Of a DNA stretch of 46,558 nt, positions 34,351 through 45,518 are shown piece after piece. Each line of letters begins with the position of its first letter. The first letter of the stretch is position 1. A program made the position numbers and the translations under genes. This DNA is from CAUTUX01 sp963532875 (GTDB lineage Bacteria; Bacillota; Clostridia; Christensenellales; CAG-917): NCBI GenBank assembly GCA_963532875.1, contig CAUSLO010000004.1, positions 1 through 46,558 on the forward strand, given 5' to 3'. The notes under the pieces are model-generated. The model had not been told where the DNA came from. It saw nothing but the letters and a program-made list of their open reading frames with translations, and searched no databases.

Positions 34351-36264
34351 CTAAATGTCCAAATCAGCAACAAGTGTTGCGTTTTGTTCTATGAACTCTC
34401 TTCTTGCTTCTGGAACTTCGCCCATTAGAATTGTGAACAATTCGTCTGCGGCAACTGCGTCTTCCATAGTTACTTTGATCAACGTTCTTCTCTCTGGATC
34501 CATTGTTGTTTCCCAAAGTTGTTCTGGGTTCATTTCTCCAAGTCCTTTGTATCTCTGTAGGTCTCCAACCTTCTTTCCTTCGTTCTCTTCATAATGTTTC
34601 TTTAACGCTTCTTCGTCGTAGAAATACAATTCTTGTTTTCCTTTTTGAAGTTTGTATAAAGGTGGTTGTGCAATGTATACATGTCCATTTGTTATTAATG
34701 GCTTCATGTATCTGAAGAAGAAGGTCAGTAACAAAATTCTGATATGGCTTCCGTCTACGTCGGCATCGGTCATACAAATGATTCTGTCGTATCTTAATTT
34801 GCTTTCGTCGAACTCTTGATTGATTCCACATCCGAAAGCGGTGATCATCGCTCTAATTTCTTCGTTCTCTAAAATTCTTTGAATTGTCGCCTTTTCAACG
34901 TTTATGATTTTACCTCTTAAAGGCAATATTGCTTGGAATCTTCTGTCTCTTCCTTTCTTTGCACTTCCGCCTGCAGAGTCTCCCTCAACAAGATATATTT
35001 CACAAAGTTTTGGGTCTTTCTCTGTGCAATCGTTCAACTTGCCTGGCAAAGATGTTGATTCTAACGCATTCTTTCTTCTTGCCGTTTCTCTTGCTAGTCT
35101 TGCAGCTTCTCTTGCCTTCTTTGCTTGTACCGTTTTCCATACAAGGTCTTTTGCCTGTTGTGGATGTTCTTCAAGATATGTTCCAAGACCGTCTATTAGC
35201 GCTTGAGATGTCAATGCTCTTATTTCGCTGTTCCCTAATTTTGTCTTTGTTTGTCCTTCAAATTGTGGTTCTCTTAATTTAACAGAAATAACGGCTGTGA
35301 TTCCTTCTCTTGTATCTTCTCCTGTTAATTTATCTGCGTCCTTTAAAACACCTAGTCTTCTTCCTGCATCTGATATTACTTTTGTGAGTCCACTCTTAAA
35401 TCCTTCTAAGTGAGTTCCGCCTTCTTCTGTGTTGATGTTGTTTGCAAATGTTAAGATGTTTTCACTGTATGACTCATCATACTGAATAGCCATTTCTATT
35501 TCGCCGTTTAAATACTCCTTACGGATATATATAACTTCTGGGAAGACTGGTTCTTTATTTTTTGTTAGGTTCTCTACGAATGAAACAATTCCGCCGTCAT
35601 AACAGAACTTGTCTTCTTTTTCTCTGCCTTCTCTCTTATCTGCAACAACAATTGTTATCCCTTTATTCAAATATGAAAGTTCTCTCAATCTCTTTCTAAT
35701 TTGAGCATAGTCAAAATCTAGAGTCTCAAATATTTGCTCGTCTGGGTAGAATGTGATGATTGTTCCTGTTTCTGTGGAGTCTCCAACAACAGCCAAAGGT
35801 CTTTCGGCAACACCCCTGTTGAACCTTATTCTGTGTAACTTGCCGTTTTGTTTAACCTCAGCAACCAACCACTCTGACAATGCATTAACACAAGAAACAC
35901 CAACACCGTGCAACCCACCAGAAATCTTATACGCTCCGTCTTCATTTGAAAACTTTCCGCCTGCATGAAGTTTTGTTAGAACAACCTCAACTGCCGACTT
36001 GTTTACCTTTTCAATAATCCCTGTTGGAATTCCACGTCCGTTATCTTCTACCCTAACGGCACCCTCTTTTGTTATCTCAACCTTGATTGTGTCGCAATAT
36101 CCGGCCAAAGCCTCGTCGATAGCGTTGTCTACGACTTCTGTAACTAAATGATTCAATCCTCTGGCATCGGTTGAGCCAATGTACATCCCTGGTCTTTTAC
36201 GAACAGGATCAAGTCCTTCAAGAATCTGAATGTCCTGTGCGTTATATTCTCTTTTTTCTGCCAT
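34351..36264 (-). CDS. gyrB: DNA gyrase subunit B
   Basis: 637 residues, a normal Gram-positive length. The GHKL ATPase motifs are VVDNAIDEALAG, EDNGRGIPTG and GGLHGVGVS. The Toprim metal sites are EGDSAGGSAKKGRD and MTDADVDGSHI. The start opens MAEKREYNAQDIQILEGLD. It supplies ATP hydrolysis for supercoiling with GyrA. A good promoter lies upstream at 36299-36327, and AGGAG is 6-7 nt from the ATG. dnaA, dnaN and recF, often beside gyrB, are not seen. Confidence 0.99.
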   Translation of the reverse strand: MAEKREYNAQDIQILEGLDPVRKRPGMYIGSTDARGLNHLVTEVVDNAIDEALAGYCDTIKVEITKEGAVRVEDNGRGIPTGIIEKVNKSAVEVVLTKLHAGGKFSNEDGAYKISGGLHGVGVSCVNALSEWLVAEVKQNGKLHRIRFNRGVAERPLAVVGDSTETGTIITFYPDEQIFETLDFDYAQIRKRLRELSYLNKGITIVVADKREGREKEDKFCYDGGIVSFVENLTKNKEPVFPEVIYIRKEYLNGEIEMAIQYDESYSENILTFANNINTEEGGTHLEGFKSGLTKVISDAGRRLGVLKDADKLTGEDTREGITAVISVKLREPQFEGQTKTKLGNSEIRALTSQALIDGLGTYLEEHPQQAKDLVWKTVQAKKAREAARLARETARRKNALESTSLPGKLNDCTEKDPKLCEIYLVEGDSAGGSAKKGRDRRFQAILPLRGKIINVEKATIQRILENEEIRAMITAFGCGINQEFDESKLRYDRIICMTDADVDGSHIRILLLTFFFRYMKPLITNGHVYIAQPPLYKLQKGKQELYFYDEEALKKHYEENEGKKVGDLQRYKGLGEMNPEQLWETTMDPERRTLIKVTMEDAVAADELFTILMGEVPEARREFIEQNATLVADLDI

Positions 36265-36298
36265 TTTAACTCCTATATATAAATAAATTAATTATTAT

Positions 36299-36327
36299 AT
36301 TATATAAATCTTTATATTAAATGTAAA
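36299..36327 (-). promoter_or_regulatory. sigma-A promoter of gyrBA
   Basis: On the minus strand TTTACA (36327-36322), a 17-bp spacer and TATAAT (36304-36299). It sits in a very AT-rich stretch (36275-36340), which suits a supercoiling-sensitive promoter. The leader before the gyrB ATG is about 30 nt. Confidence 0.7.
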
Positions 36328-36612
36328 ATAAAATAATATAAGGCAGTCCGCCCCTCGCTCAATCAAAAACAGTCATATTTTGCCTTGTTTTGCTGTTTTA
36401 ACGGCGTTTCTGTTCTTTCTTGATAAAACTGCCCGCCACAGATTTCTTGCTCTTTAAAACGCAAAATAACCGCCTTTCAACATTCGGTTTTTATTGTTTG
36501 GGTGCATGATATGGTCTGTATTTTCTCTTTTGGGCTATCTGTTCGGGTAAAATCGCTTGCTTGTTGTCTTTTCGGTGCTGTTAATACTTATCTATATCCT
36601 TGTTGACAAAGA
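36328..36612. other. non-coding gap between gyrB and hsdR
   Basis: About 285 bp with no gene. A weak dyad (AACCG, 12-nt gap, CGGTT) near 36467-36488 could end hsdR transcription, but its stem is only 5 bp. Otherwise nothing is recognised. This is the border between the housekeeping block and the restriction island. Confidence 0.5.
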
Positions 36613-39600
36613 CTAAATCCCAACATAAATTTCGGCTAGTTCTCTTATCTTTTCTAATATCTCTTGTTTCTTTCTGTATCTTTCGCCATCTCTCCGTGAA
36701 GTTGGCGGCATAATGCTGTCTAGCTCGTCCCCGACGTTTTCAACTTCCCCTTTTTCGATAGATTTGTTGATAAGGTGTTCTGCGTCTTTCTTGAGTCTCT
36801 CTGCTACAATCAACTCCTTCATTTTTATTTCCTTTTGTTTCTTGGCGTACTCGTAGAACTTCTCAATTATATCGTCTACGTTCTTTATTTCTTCTAGGCA
36901 TGTGTTGTCAATAAAGCCAACAATCAGTCCTTCCTTTGCTCTCGTCGCTAGACTTGATCTTATTGTTTTGACGATTTCCTGTTTTAGTGCTTCTTTATCA
37001 CCATTCTTTCGTGGTGCGTCAAATATTAACCTTAAAATATATATTACGTCTATCTCTACTGTTTTTAACAACTCTATTTGAAACTCTACGTCGGCAAAGT
37101 CAACCTCGTTTTCTTCCCCATCGCCGTCTTTGTTTTGTCTGTCTATACCTTCTCTAATGTCGTAGTACACGCTGGTCATGTCTTGCATTTGTCTTGGAGA
37201 TATAATCTTTTCAAAGTCCCCAAACTCGTCAAAATTTCTCAAAATATTTTCCAGCTTGAGCAGTTCTCCAAAAAGTATCACAAATTCTTTTTTCTCTTTG
37301 GCGGATTCTATTATTGTAGGATCTGGAAATTTGTTTATGAGTTCGTTACAAGTGTCTATATATCCTCTAATGTGTCTTTCTGTCACTTCGTCTATATATC
37401 CGTTAATATAGTCTTCAAAGCGTCTTTCTAGGATAATCTTTGCACTCTTGTCGTCGCCAAATAGTCTTATAGCCTCATTCGTTGCTTCTTCCAGATTTCT
37501 GAAACATACTATATTTCCAAATTTTTTTGTTTTGTTAAGAATGCGGTTGGTTCTTGAAAATGCCTGTATAAGTCCGTGATATCTTAGGTTCTTGTCAACA
37601 AACAATGTGTTTAGCCTAGGAGCGTCAAACCCTGTTAGAAACATCCCGACAACTATGATTAGATCAATCTCTCCATCCTTTACTCTTTTTGATAGGTCTT
37701 TATAGTAATTTTGGAACTCGTTTCCGCTTGTTGAGAAATTCGTTTTAAAGTATGCATTATAATCCCCAATTGCCTTGTCTAAGAACTCCTTTGATGAAGT
37801 TTCCAAGCAAGAAGGATCCATCCCTTCCTCTGGGGTTTCTCCGATGCCTCCTTGTTCTTCGTTTGGAGCAAATGAAAAGATCGTTGCGACTCTTATTCTT
37901 TTTTCTTCGGGAGCTTCTTTTTGTTCTTTTTCAAACTCTTCGTAATATAATTTTGCCGCCTCAATGCTCTGTACGGCAAACATGGCGTTAAACCCTTCCT
38001 TTCTCTTCTGTTCTAAACTCACATATTCGTTGCGGTGTGTTTTTGTATTAAATACTTTGCGAATGTGTTTTGTTACCTCAGCAATCCTCTCTGGATGGCA
38101 TAGCAGTTGTTTCTCTATCTTGCGTAATTTTGCCTCATCTTTCTCTTCTTCTGCCTCTTTAAATTTCGCTTCGATGTTGTTGTAGTCTACCTTAAATTTC
38201 AGAACCTTGTTGTCTCGTATTGCGTCTGTGATGACATAACTGTGAAGTTGTGCCCCAAAGATACTTGATGTGGTTTCCCCACCAAAAGAGTTTTCTGCGA
38301 ATATTGGAGTTCCTGTAAATCCGAACTGATAGTATTTCTTGAACGACTTTCTTATGTTTTTCTGTGCTTCACCAAACTGGGAACGATGGCATTCGTCAAA
38401 AATCAAAACGCACTCTTTAGAATATATTGGATGTCCTGGATTTCTTTTCACAAATTCGTTCAGTTTTTGAATGGTTGTAACTACAATGCGGTTGTCGTCT
38501 TTTTCAATACATTCTTTGAGTGCCTTGGTGTTCTTGCTGCCGTTTACACTATCTGGTTGGAATCTTTGGTATTCCTTCATTGTCTGATAGTCCAAGTCCT
38601 TTCTGTCTACTACAAAAAATACTTTGTCTATAAAATCAAGTGCCGTTGCAAGTTTTGCTGCTTTGAATGATGTAAGAGTCTTTCCAGATCCTGTCGTGTG
38701 CCAAACATATCCGCCTCCTTCTGGTTTGCCCGCCTTTCCTCCTTCATGGCTTGATTTTATCTTCCACAGAATTCTCTCTGTTGCTGCTATTTGGTATGGT
38801 CTCATAATTAGCAAAGTGTTATTAGCGTCAAACACACAGTACTTTGTAAGAACCTCTAAAAGGACTCTCTTTTCAAAAAACGTACCTATAAAGTCTTCTA
38901 AATCTCTAATTGCATTGTTTTTCGCATCCGCCCATTCGCAAGTAAATTCATAATTGTTTTTGTCTCTCTTTGTTGTGTTTGCAAAATACCTTGTATATGT
39001 TCCGTTTGAAATTACAAAAACTTGAACATACTGGTACAGCGAGTCTTTATTGTTCATGCTTTCTTTGCTATACTTATGCATTTGGTAGAATGCTTCAGAC
39101 AATTTGACGCCTCTCTTTTTTAGTTCCACATGAACAAGAGGCAATCCATTTACCAAAATGGTTACATCATAGCGATTTCGTTTCTTCCCTTCCCCCCACA
39201 CTTGATTCGCAACTTGAAGATGGTTGTTGTTAATGTTTTTCTTATCAATTATCTTAATGTTTCTCAGAGCCCCATTATCAAATGTAAAGTCGTAAACATG
39301 GTTCTCTTGTACTTTTCTCGTTTTTTCTACCAGCCCTTCGCTTGGAACGTCTAAATACTCTGCCAAGAATCTTTTCCATTCGTTATTTGTAAATGTTACG
39401 CCATTCAACGCCTCTGTCTGTTTCTTTAGGTTGGCACGCAATTCTTCGTTCGTGTTTGCTTCTAGTACTTCATACCCTTGTGCCGCTAAGCTTTCAACCA
39501 TCCACCTTTCAAGTTCTGGTTCGCTTTGGTATTGCCCCTCTGCCTGTTTCCTTTCCTTTTTAAAATTTGCCAAAATTATGCCATTGGTCATCTCGGCAAT

Positions 39601-39636
39601 TGTGTGTGTGGTATCCCTATTCTCTTCTCTGTCCAT
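36613..39636 (-). CDS. hsdR: type I restriction enzyme R subunit (HsdR)
   Basis: 1007 residues. The PD-(D/E)xK nuclease near residues 170-190 is RYDVTILVNGLPLVHVELKK (Asp and Glu-x-Lys kept). The SF2 translocase has Walker A HTTGSGKTLTSFKAAK near 310 and DEAD-type box FDECHRSQFGEAQ near 410. Motif III, FGFTGTPIFAENS, follows. The C-terminal helical region contacts HsdM. HsdR binds ATP, tracks DNA and cuts far from the site when HsdS meets unmodified DNA. It starts 9 bp beyond the stop of the third-TRD module, as the last gene of the operon. Intact and full length. Confidence 0.97.
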   Translation of the reverse strand: MDREENRDTTHTIAEMTNGIILANFKKERKQAEGQYQSEPELERWMVESLAAQGYEVLEANTNEELRANLKKQTEALNGVTFTNNEWKRFLAEYLDVPSEGLVEKTRKVQENHVYDFTFDNGALRNIKIIDKKNINNNHLQVANQVWGEGKKRNRYDVTILVNGLPLVHVELKKRGVKLSEAFYQMHKYSKESMNNKDSLYQYVQVFVISNGTYTRYFANTTKRDKNNYEFTCEWADAKNNAIRDLEDFIGTFFEKRVLLEVLTKYCVFDANNTLLIMRPYQIAATERILWKIKSSHEGGKAGKPEGGGYVWHTTGSGKTLTSFKAAKLATALDFIDKVFFVVDRKDLDYQTMKEYQRFQPDSVNGSKNTKALKECIEKDDNRIVVTTIQKLNEFVKRNPGHPIYSKECVLIFDECHRSQFGEAQKNIRKSFKKYYQFGFTGTPIFAENSFGGETTSSIFGAQLHSYVITDAIRDNKVLKFKVDYNNIEAKFKEAEEEKDEAKLRKIEKQLLCHPERIAEVTKHIRKVFNTKTHRNEYVSLEQKRKEGFNAMFAVQSIEAAKLYYEEFEKEQKEAPEEKRIRVATIFSFAPNEEQGGIGETPEEGMDPSCLETSSKEFLDKAIGDYNAYFKTNFSTSGNEFQNYYKDLSKRVKDGEIDLIIVVGMFLTGFDAPRLNTLFVDKNLRYHGLIQAFSRTNRILNKTKKFGNIVCFRNLEEATNEAIRLFGDDKSAKIILERRFEDYINGYIDEVTERHIRGYIDTCNELINKFPDPTIIESAKEKKEFVILFGELLKLENILRNFDEFGDFEKIISPRQMQDMTSVYYDIREGIDRQNKDGDGEENEVDFADVEFQIELLKTVEIDVIYILRLIFDAPRKNGDKEALKQEIVKTIRSSLATRAKEGLIVGFIDNTCLEEIKNVDDIIEKFYEYAKKQKEIKMKELIVAERLKKDAEHLINKSIEKGEVENVGDELDSIMPPTSRRDGERYRKKQEILEKIRELAEIYVGI

Positions 39637-39645
39637 TTCGCCCTA

Positions 39646-40255
39646 TTATGCTTGTCCTTCATCTTCTCTTTTAAAACTTAACAGTTTCCCTCTATAGTGT
39701 TCATACTGCTTTTGTCTTAACTCTATTTCTTTTGGCAAGCCCTTTATTGTATTTTGGACTAATTCGTCAAACTTATCAAGAATCGCCACTACATGATTTT
39801 GTACGGCTATTGGTGGAACTGGAATCTTTATCTGTGAATATTTAGAAATCCAAACTCTCTTGTGCTCTGTTATGTCCATCTTTATTGTTTGCATGTAATG
39901 GTAACAATATCTAAGATTTGTGTTCTCTCGTGGCTTCAATATTTTAAGTGCCGAAGATTTAACTTTAAAGCCGAAATCTACCCAATGGTTTCCTGATGTG
40001 AAGTCGTCAAATATAATAACTGACTTCCCCTTACTCGCTTCGTATATCCCTTGTGTTTCGTTTGTGTATCCTAGCACAAAAGTTTGCCCCGCTGTTAGGA
40101 CTGGCACGTCGTACTTGTCGTCGTATGCTGTTGATTTAACTATATACTTTGATGGCTGTTCATAGTCTAGTAGCGTTTCAAACTTTTCCCAACTTACTCT
40201 ATAAAGTTCAACGCCAACTATATCTGCTGCTTCTTTTAATACTCCAAAGTATTCC

Positions 40256-40269
<14 letters not shown>
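39646..40269 (-). CDS. out-of-frame third target-recognition module of hsdS (slippage-linked)
   Basis: This open frame runs straight out of the TCTG tract, one base off from hsdS. It begins EQIISKEYFGVLKEAADIVG, contains a full TRD (through WISKYSQIKIPVPPIAVQNH), then a conserved helix ending KQYEHYRGKLLSF. It has no ATG; only a GTG at 40107 lies inside it, and starting there would remove the first third of the TRD. It therefore looks like a module made only when slippage joins it to hsdS (loss of 4 bp or gain of 8 bp). Its conserved helix closely matches the one ending hsdS. hsdR follows 9 bp later. Confidence 0.85.
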
Positions 40270-41558
<1,289 letters not shown>

Positions 41559-41575
<17 letters not shown>

Positions 41576-42584
41576 CTTCTTGTTCGTCCTCTTTTATAAT
41601 CCTTTCTAGACTTTTAATTCCTTGTAAATACCCTTTTTCAACTGGTGAAAGATTCTCTTTCTGATATTTCATATATTCAAAAGTTGCCTTTTCAGCCGCT
41701 TGCTTGTTGCTGATCTTCCCTCCGTCCTCTAACACTTTTTCTCCAGTTGCCCTAAGGATATTGTCCAATGTTTCTGCATAGTCAATCATATACATGGGCC
41801 TATGTTTAATGGCTTGCCTCTCTGCTATTTCAAAAAATCCTGATACGAGTCTGTTCAGATCGTTTAATTCTTCTTCTGTAAGATAGTTTTTTGCAATTAA
41901 AATATCGCTCTTTTGGGGGAAATTCCCTGCGAAAGCAGTGAGTCCCATAAATTCTTTTGTGCTATCTGCCCTTGTATAAATCACTTCTGCTGCAGTTTTC
42001 CCATGCACTGCGTAATGAAGTTTGTTCTGTACCATTTTGAAAAACGCTATCGTCTCACTGCTCGTTGGATCGTAGTCGATGCTCGTTGCATATAAGTCTA
42101 ATACTTTCCTATACATAACCTTTTCCGATGAACGAATATCTCGAATTCTTTCTAGGAGTTCTTCCCAATATTTTCCTCCTCCCAAATTTTTCAAGCGTTT
42201 GTCGTCCATGGTAAAGCCTTTAATCATATATTCTTTTAACCTTTCTGTTGCCCACTTTCTAAATTGTGTTGCTATCTTTGATTTTATTCTATATCCTAGC
42301 GAAATCACCATGTCGAGGTTATAATGCAAAACGTTATACTGCTTTCCATCTGAGGCAGTTGTTCGGAAATTCCGAACAACTGAATTCTCCTCAAGTTCTT
42401 TCTCGTCAAATATGTGTTTTATATGCTCGCTAATATTGGTTTTGCTTGTTTGATATAGCTCACAAAGTTGAGTCTGTGATAGCCACACTGTCTCGTCAAC
42501 AAGGCGAACGTCTATTTGTGCTTTCCCTTCTTCTGTGTTGTAGACTACTATTTCGCCGCTGTCTTCTCTCATGTCTTTACTCAT
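41559..42584 (-). CDS. RhuM-family protein embedded in the type I restriction operon
   Basis: 341 residues. The RhuM core is VWLSQTQLCELYQTSKTNIS, followed by FRTTASDGKQYNVLHYNLDM and a Phe/Arg/Lys-Trp-Ala segment (QFRKWATERLKEYMIKGF). The C-terminal half is a mostly helical extension shared by family members in restriction loci (HYAVHGKTAAEVIYTRAD). Its function in such loci is unknown; it may modulate the RM complex or protect the host. The start overlaps the hsdM stop by 8 nt and its stop overlaps the hsdS start by 17 nt, so it is translated in the middle of the RM operon. The N-terminal domain is related to the 253-1191 protein but lacks the Fic domain. Confidence 0.9.
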
Positions 42585-44157
42585 TTTCTAACTCCTCTAC
42601 TATCTCGTTTATAGATGCTCTTAACTTATCTATTTTCTCAACTGTCTCCGCTATTTCCTTGTTTAGCACTTTTATGTCTACCTTCTCTCTTGTGTCTTCT
42701 TTTTCTACGTATGTTGATACCGATAGGTTGTAGTCATTTTCTGCTATCTTGTTTAATTCAACAAGTTTTGAAAAATGTGTTGTTTCTTTCCTATTTTTAA
42801 GTTCTTCAACTATTACTTCTATGTTCCTTTCTTCAAGTATGTTGTTGTTTGCTTCTTTCTTAAATCCCTTACTTGCATCTATAAAAAGAACCTTGTTATC
42901 TGTCTTGTTCTTTGACATAACTAAAATGCAAGTGGCTATTGATGTCCCAAAGAACAGATTTTCTGGAAGTTGAATTATACATTCAATGAAGTTGTTATCA
43001 ACTAAATACTTCCTAATTTTTTGCTCCGCTCCTTTTCTATAAAAAATTCCTGGGAAACATACGATGGCAGCCTTTCCTTTGCTTGAAAGATATGACAATG
43101 AGTGCATAATGAAGGCGAAGTCTGCATAAGCCTTCGGGGCTAGCACGCCTGCTGGAGCAAATCTTTCATCATTTATTAATGTTGGATCTTCGTCCCCCGT
43201 CCACTTTGTTGAATATGGCGGGTTTGAAACAATTGCATCAAACGGCTTTTCTTCTCTGTGTAATGGATTTATTAGTGTGTCGCCTCTTTTTATTGAAAAA
43301 TTGTTATAATTAACGTTATGAAGAAACATGTTCATTCGTGCTAGGTTATAATTTGTTATGTTAATTTCTTGCCCAAAAAAACCTTCCTCTATGATCTTAT
43401 TATCAAATTGTTTTTTCATTTGTAAAAGCAAACTTCCGCTCCCACACGTAGGATCATATACTTTGTTTATTTTGGTTTTGCCTTCCATAACAATCCTTGC
43501 CAAAAGTTTGGCTACTGTCTGTGGCGTAAAGAATTCCCCTCCTGATTTCCCAGCATTACTAGCGTAGTTTGAAATCAAATACTCATATGCATCTCCAAAC
43601 GCATCTATGTCGTTGTTTCTGAAGTCCTCAAATTTAATTCCCGCTATCCCCAACAATATATCTGCGAGTCTCTTGTTTTTTTCTGCAACACTTCCGCCCA
43701 ATCGGTTACTGGTTGTGTCTAGGTCGTCAAAAAGTCCTTTAATGTCGTCTTCCGACGCATAGCCTATTGCACTTCCTTCAATTGCTTTAAATATATTTGC
43801 CAAATCTATATTTAAATTTTCATTGTCTTTTGCTGTTTTAACGACATTCTCAAACAGTTGACTTGGTAACATGAAAAAGCCCTTGTCTTCTACTGTATTT
43901 GGTCTAAAGTCCTTTTCTGCTTCTTGGTCAGAAATCTTAGCATAATCAAACTCTGGATCCCCTGCTTCGTGCTCTGCGTGATTGAGGTACTCTGTGATGT
44001 TTTCTGAAATAAATCTATAAAACAAAATTCCTAAAACAAATTGTTTAAAATCCCATCCGTCTACTGCTCCTCTTACATTATCAGCAATATTCCATATTTT
44101 TTTGTGGAGTTCTGCTCTCTGCGTTGTTTCGTTGTTCGCCTTTGTTAAATCTGACAC
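42577..44157 (-). CDS. hsdM: type I DNA methyltransferase subunit (HsdM)
   Basis: 526 residues. An N-terminal helical domain precedes a gamma-class N6-adenine methyltransferase: SAM motif I VYDPTCGSGSLLLQM near residue 236 and catalytic motif IV SNPPYSTKW near 310. HsdM with HsdS protects the host by methylating adenine at the target site. The start is GTG 44157, preceded by a strong GGAGGA ribosome site, and no ATG lies nearby. It heads the operon hsdM-rhuM-hsdS-hsdS'-hsdR and is divergent from the HhaI-like MTase. Confidence 0.97.
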   Translation of the reverse strand: MSDLTKANNETTQRAELHKKIWNIADNVRGAVDGWDFKQFVLGILFYRFISENITEYLNHAEHEAGDPEFDYAKISDQEAEKDFRPNTVEDKGFFMLPSQLFENVVKTAKDNENLNIDLANIFKAIEGSAIGYASEDDIKGLFDDLDTTSNRLGGSVAEKNKRLADILLGIAGIKFEDFRNNDIDAFGDAYEYLISNYASNAGKSGGEFFTPQTVAKLLARIVMEGKTKINKVYDPTCGSGSLLLQMKKQFDNKIIEEGFFGQEINITNYNLARMNMFLHNVNYNNFSIKRGDTLINPLHREEKPFDAIVSNPPYSTKWTGDEDPTLINDERFAPAGVLAPKAYADFAFIMHSLSYLSSKGKAAIVCFPGIFYRKGAEQKIRKYLVDNNFIECIIQLPENLFFGTSIATCILVMSKNKTDNKVLFIDASKGFKKEANNNILEERNIEVIVEELKNRKETTHFSKLVELNKIAENDYNLSVSTYVEKEDTREKVDIKVLNKEIAETVEKIDKLRASINEIVEELENE

Positions 44158-44278
44158 TTCCTCTCCCTCTCGTTTTTTATTGACTATTTAATGATATCAA
44201 AATTTTATTGTCTATTGCTGTTTTTGTTGGCTTATAAATTCTCCTTTTTTTTCATATCTCAACTCTGTTTTATAAAAG

Positions 44279-44292
44279 TGCGTAAATACGCA
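44279..44292. promoter_or_regulatory. dyad TGCGTA-AA-TACGCA between the two RM systems
   Basis: Perfect 6-bp arms with a 2-bp spacer, too tight for a hairpin but typical of an operator for a dimeric regulator. It lies about 120 bp before hsdM. Confidence 0.4.
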
Positions 44293-44420
44293 TTTTTGTT
44301 AAGTCTGCCTATGTTGCTGGTTTTTTCTTATTTAAAATTAAAATCTCAATACTGTTATCCTTTTGTGTTTTGTGCCTCATTGTAAGGAAGACTCTATGCC
44401 CCCTATAAAAGATGGCCATT

Positions 44421-44438
44421 TGAGCATTTAACTGCTCA
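44421..44438. promoter_or_regulatory. dyad TGAGCA-N6-TGCTCA between the two RM systems
   Basis: An 18-bp inverted repeat with perfect 6-bp arms, beside a second palindrome ATGGCCAT (44412-44419). It lies between divergent promoters of hsdM and the HhaI-like MTase. Likely a regulator site. Otherwise 44158-44528 holds no gene. Confidence 0.4.
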
Positions 44439-44492
44439 TTTAAATCGTAAATCCTTTTGGCTTGTTGTCTTATATTTTGATAATATATTAGT

Positions 44493-44509
44493 GCGCTCTG
44501 CGCTATAAT
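44493..44509 (+). promoter_or_regulatory. MTase promoter region with two GCGC sites before TATAAT
   Basis: A perfect -10 TATAAT lies at 44504-44509. GCGC occurs at 44493-44496 and again at 44500-44503, abutting the -10. A convincing -35 is not seen (TTGATA at 44478 is 20 bp away). The leader to ATG 44529 would be about 13 nt. GCGC is the expected target of the MTase made from this promoter. Confidence 0.6.
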
Positions 44510-44528
44510 ATTTGGGGCAAAATCTTAT

Positions 44529-45518
44529 ATGATTAACATAAAAAATAGACCCTTGGATGGGCTAACGTTTATTGACTTATTTGCTGGTTTAGGCGGGTTT
44601 AGGCTTACACTGGAATCTTGTGGTGCGAAGTGTGTATATTCTAATGAGTGGGATAGGTTTGCTCAAGAGGTTTATAAAAACAACTTTGGAGAAACTCCGG
44701 ACGGAGATATTACCAAAGTAGATGAAAGTTCTATTCCTGATCACGATATTCTCTGTGCTGGATTTCCTTGTCAGGCGTTCTCTATAAGCGGTAACCAAAA
44801 AGGCTTTGAAGACAGTCGTGGCACTCTCTTCTTTGATGTTGCAAGAATTATCAAAGCAAAACGTCCAAAGGTTGTTTTTATGGAAAACGTTAAAAACTTC
44901 GCAACTCATGACAATGGAAAAACTCTACAGATCGTACAAAACTCCTTGGATGCCTTGGGATATTCTTTTTTTCAGAAGATCATTAACGCTGCGGACTTCG
45001 GCATTCCCCAAAAAAGGGAACGTCTTTATATGGTGTGCTTCAGAAAAGATTTGCTAATCTCTAGTTTTAATTTCCCAAGGTCGCTTGTGTTAAGTAGATT
45101 TGTAGAAGATGTCCTCTTAGACGACGAATCTTTAATTCAAAATCTATATGTTGAGCGGAAAGACGTTACATATAATAATGAACAAAACAATTCATATAAC
45201 AACAAGCCCATTAGGTTGGGAATTATAAATAAAGGCGGTCAAGGAGAGCGTATATATAGCACAAAGGGAGTAGCCATAACTCTTTCTGCTAATGGTGGTG
45301 GCATTTTTTCTAAGACTGGAGGATATCTTATTAACGGCAAACCACGGAAACTTCACCCACGAGAATGTGCACGATTGATGGGATATCCTGACTCATATAA
45401 ACTATGCAAAAGCAACAGTCAAGCATACAAGCAATTGGGGAATTCTGTTGTCATAGATGTCCTTCAATATATTGCTGTAGAAATCGGAAATTCTCTGAAC
45501 GGTGTTTCTCATGAATGA
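44529..45518 (+). CDS. hhaIM: C5-cytosine methyltransferase, M.HhaI-like (expected GCGC)
   Basis: 329 residues, very close to M.HhaI (327). Motif I is FIDLFAGLGGFRLTLESCGA, the catalytic Cys81 is in GFPCQAFS, motif VI is MENVKNF, and motif VIII is IPQKRERLYM. The target domain reads GGQGERIYSTKGVAITLSAN, the same pattern as M.HhaI with few changes, so GCGC recognition (methyl on the inner C) is likely. Family knowledge and my recalled M.HhaI sequence support this; no alignment was run. It is followed by a small gene overlapping its stop (ATGAATGA) and, convergently, by an HhaI-like nuclease gene that looks broken. Confidence 0.97.
   Translation: MINIKNRPLDGLTFIDLFAGLGGFRLTLESCGAKCVYSNEWDRFAQEVYKNNFGETPDGDITKVDESSIPDHDILCAGFPCQAFSISGNQKGFEDSRGTLFFDVARIIKAKRPKVVFMENVKNFATHDNGKTLQIVQNSLDALGYSFFQKIINAADFGIPQKRERLYMVCFRKDLLISSFNFPRSLVLSRFVEDVLLDDESLIQNLYVERKDVTYNNEQNNSYNNKPIRLGIINKGGQGERIYSTKGVAITLSANGGGIFSKTGGYLINGKPRKLHPRECARLMGYPDSYKLCKSNSQAYKQLGNSVVIDVLQYIAVEIGNSLNGVSHE

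Noticed and set aside
36275..36340. Replication origin in the AT-rich stretch before gyrB
   Set aside because: It is explained by a consensus promoter (TTTACA-17-TATAAT) and has no DnaA boxes.
36467..36488. hsdR terminator
   Set aside because: The stem is only about 5 bp with a 12-nt loop and a poor U-tract, so it is not reported as a feature.
39646..40107. A separate short hsdS gene starting at GTG 40107
   Set aside because: The frame is open well upstream of 40107 to the TCTG tract and the TRD is complete only with that part, so the GTG is internal. No ribosome site precedes it.
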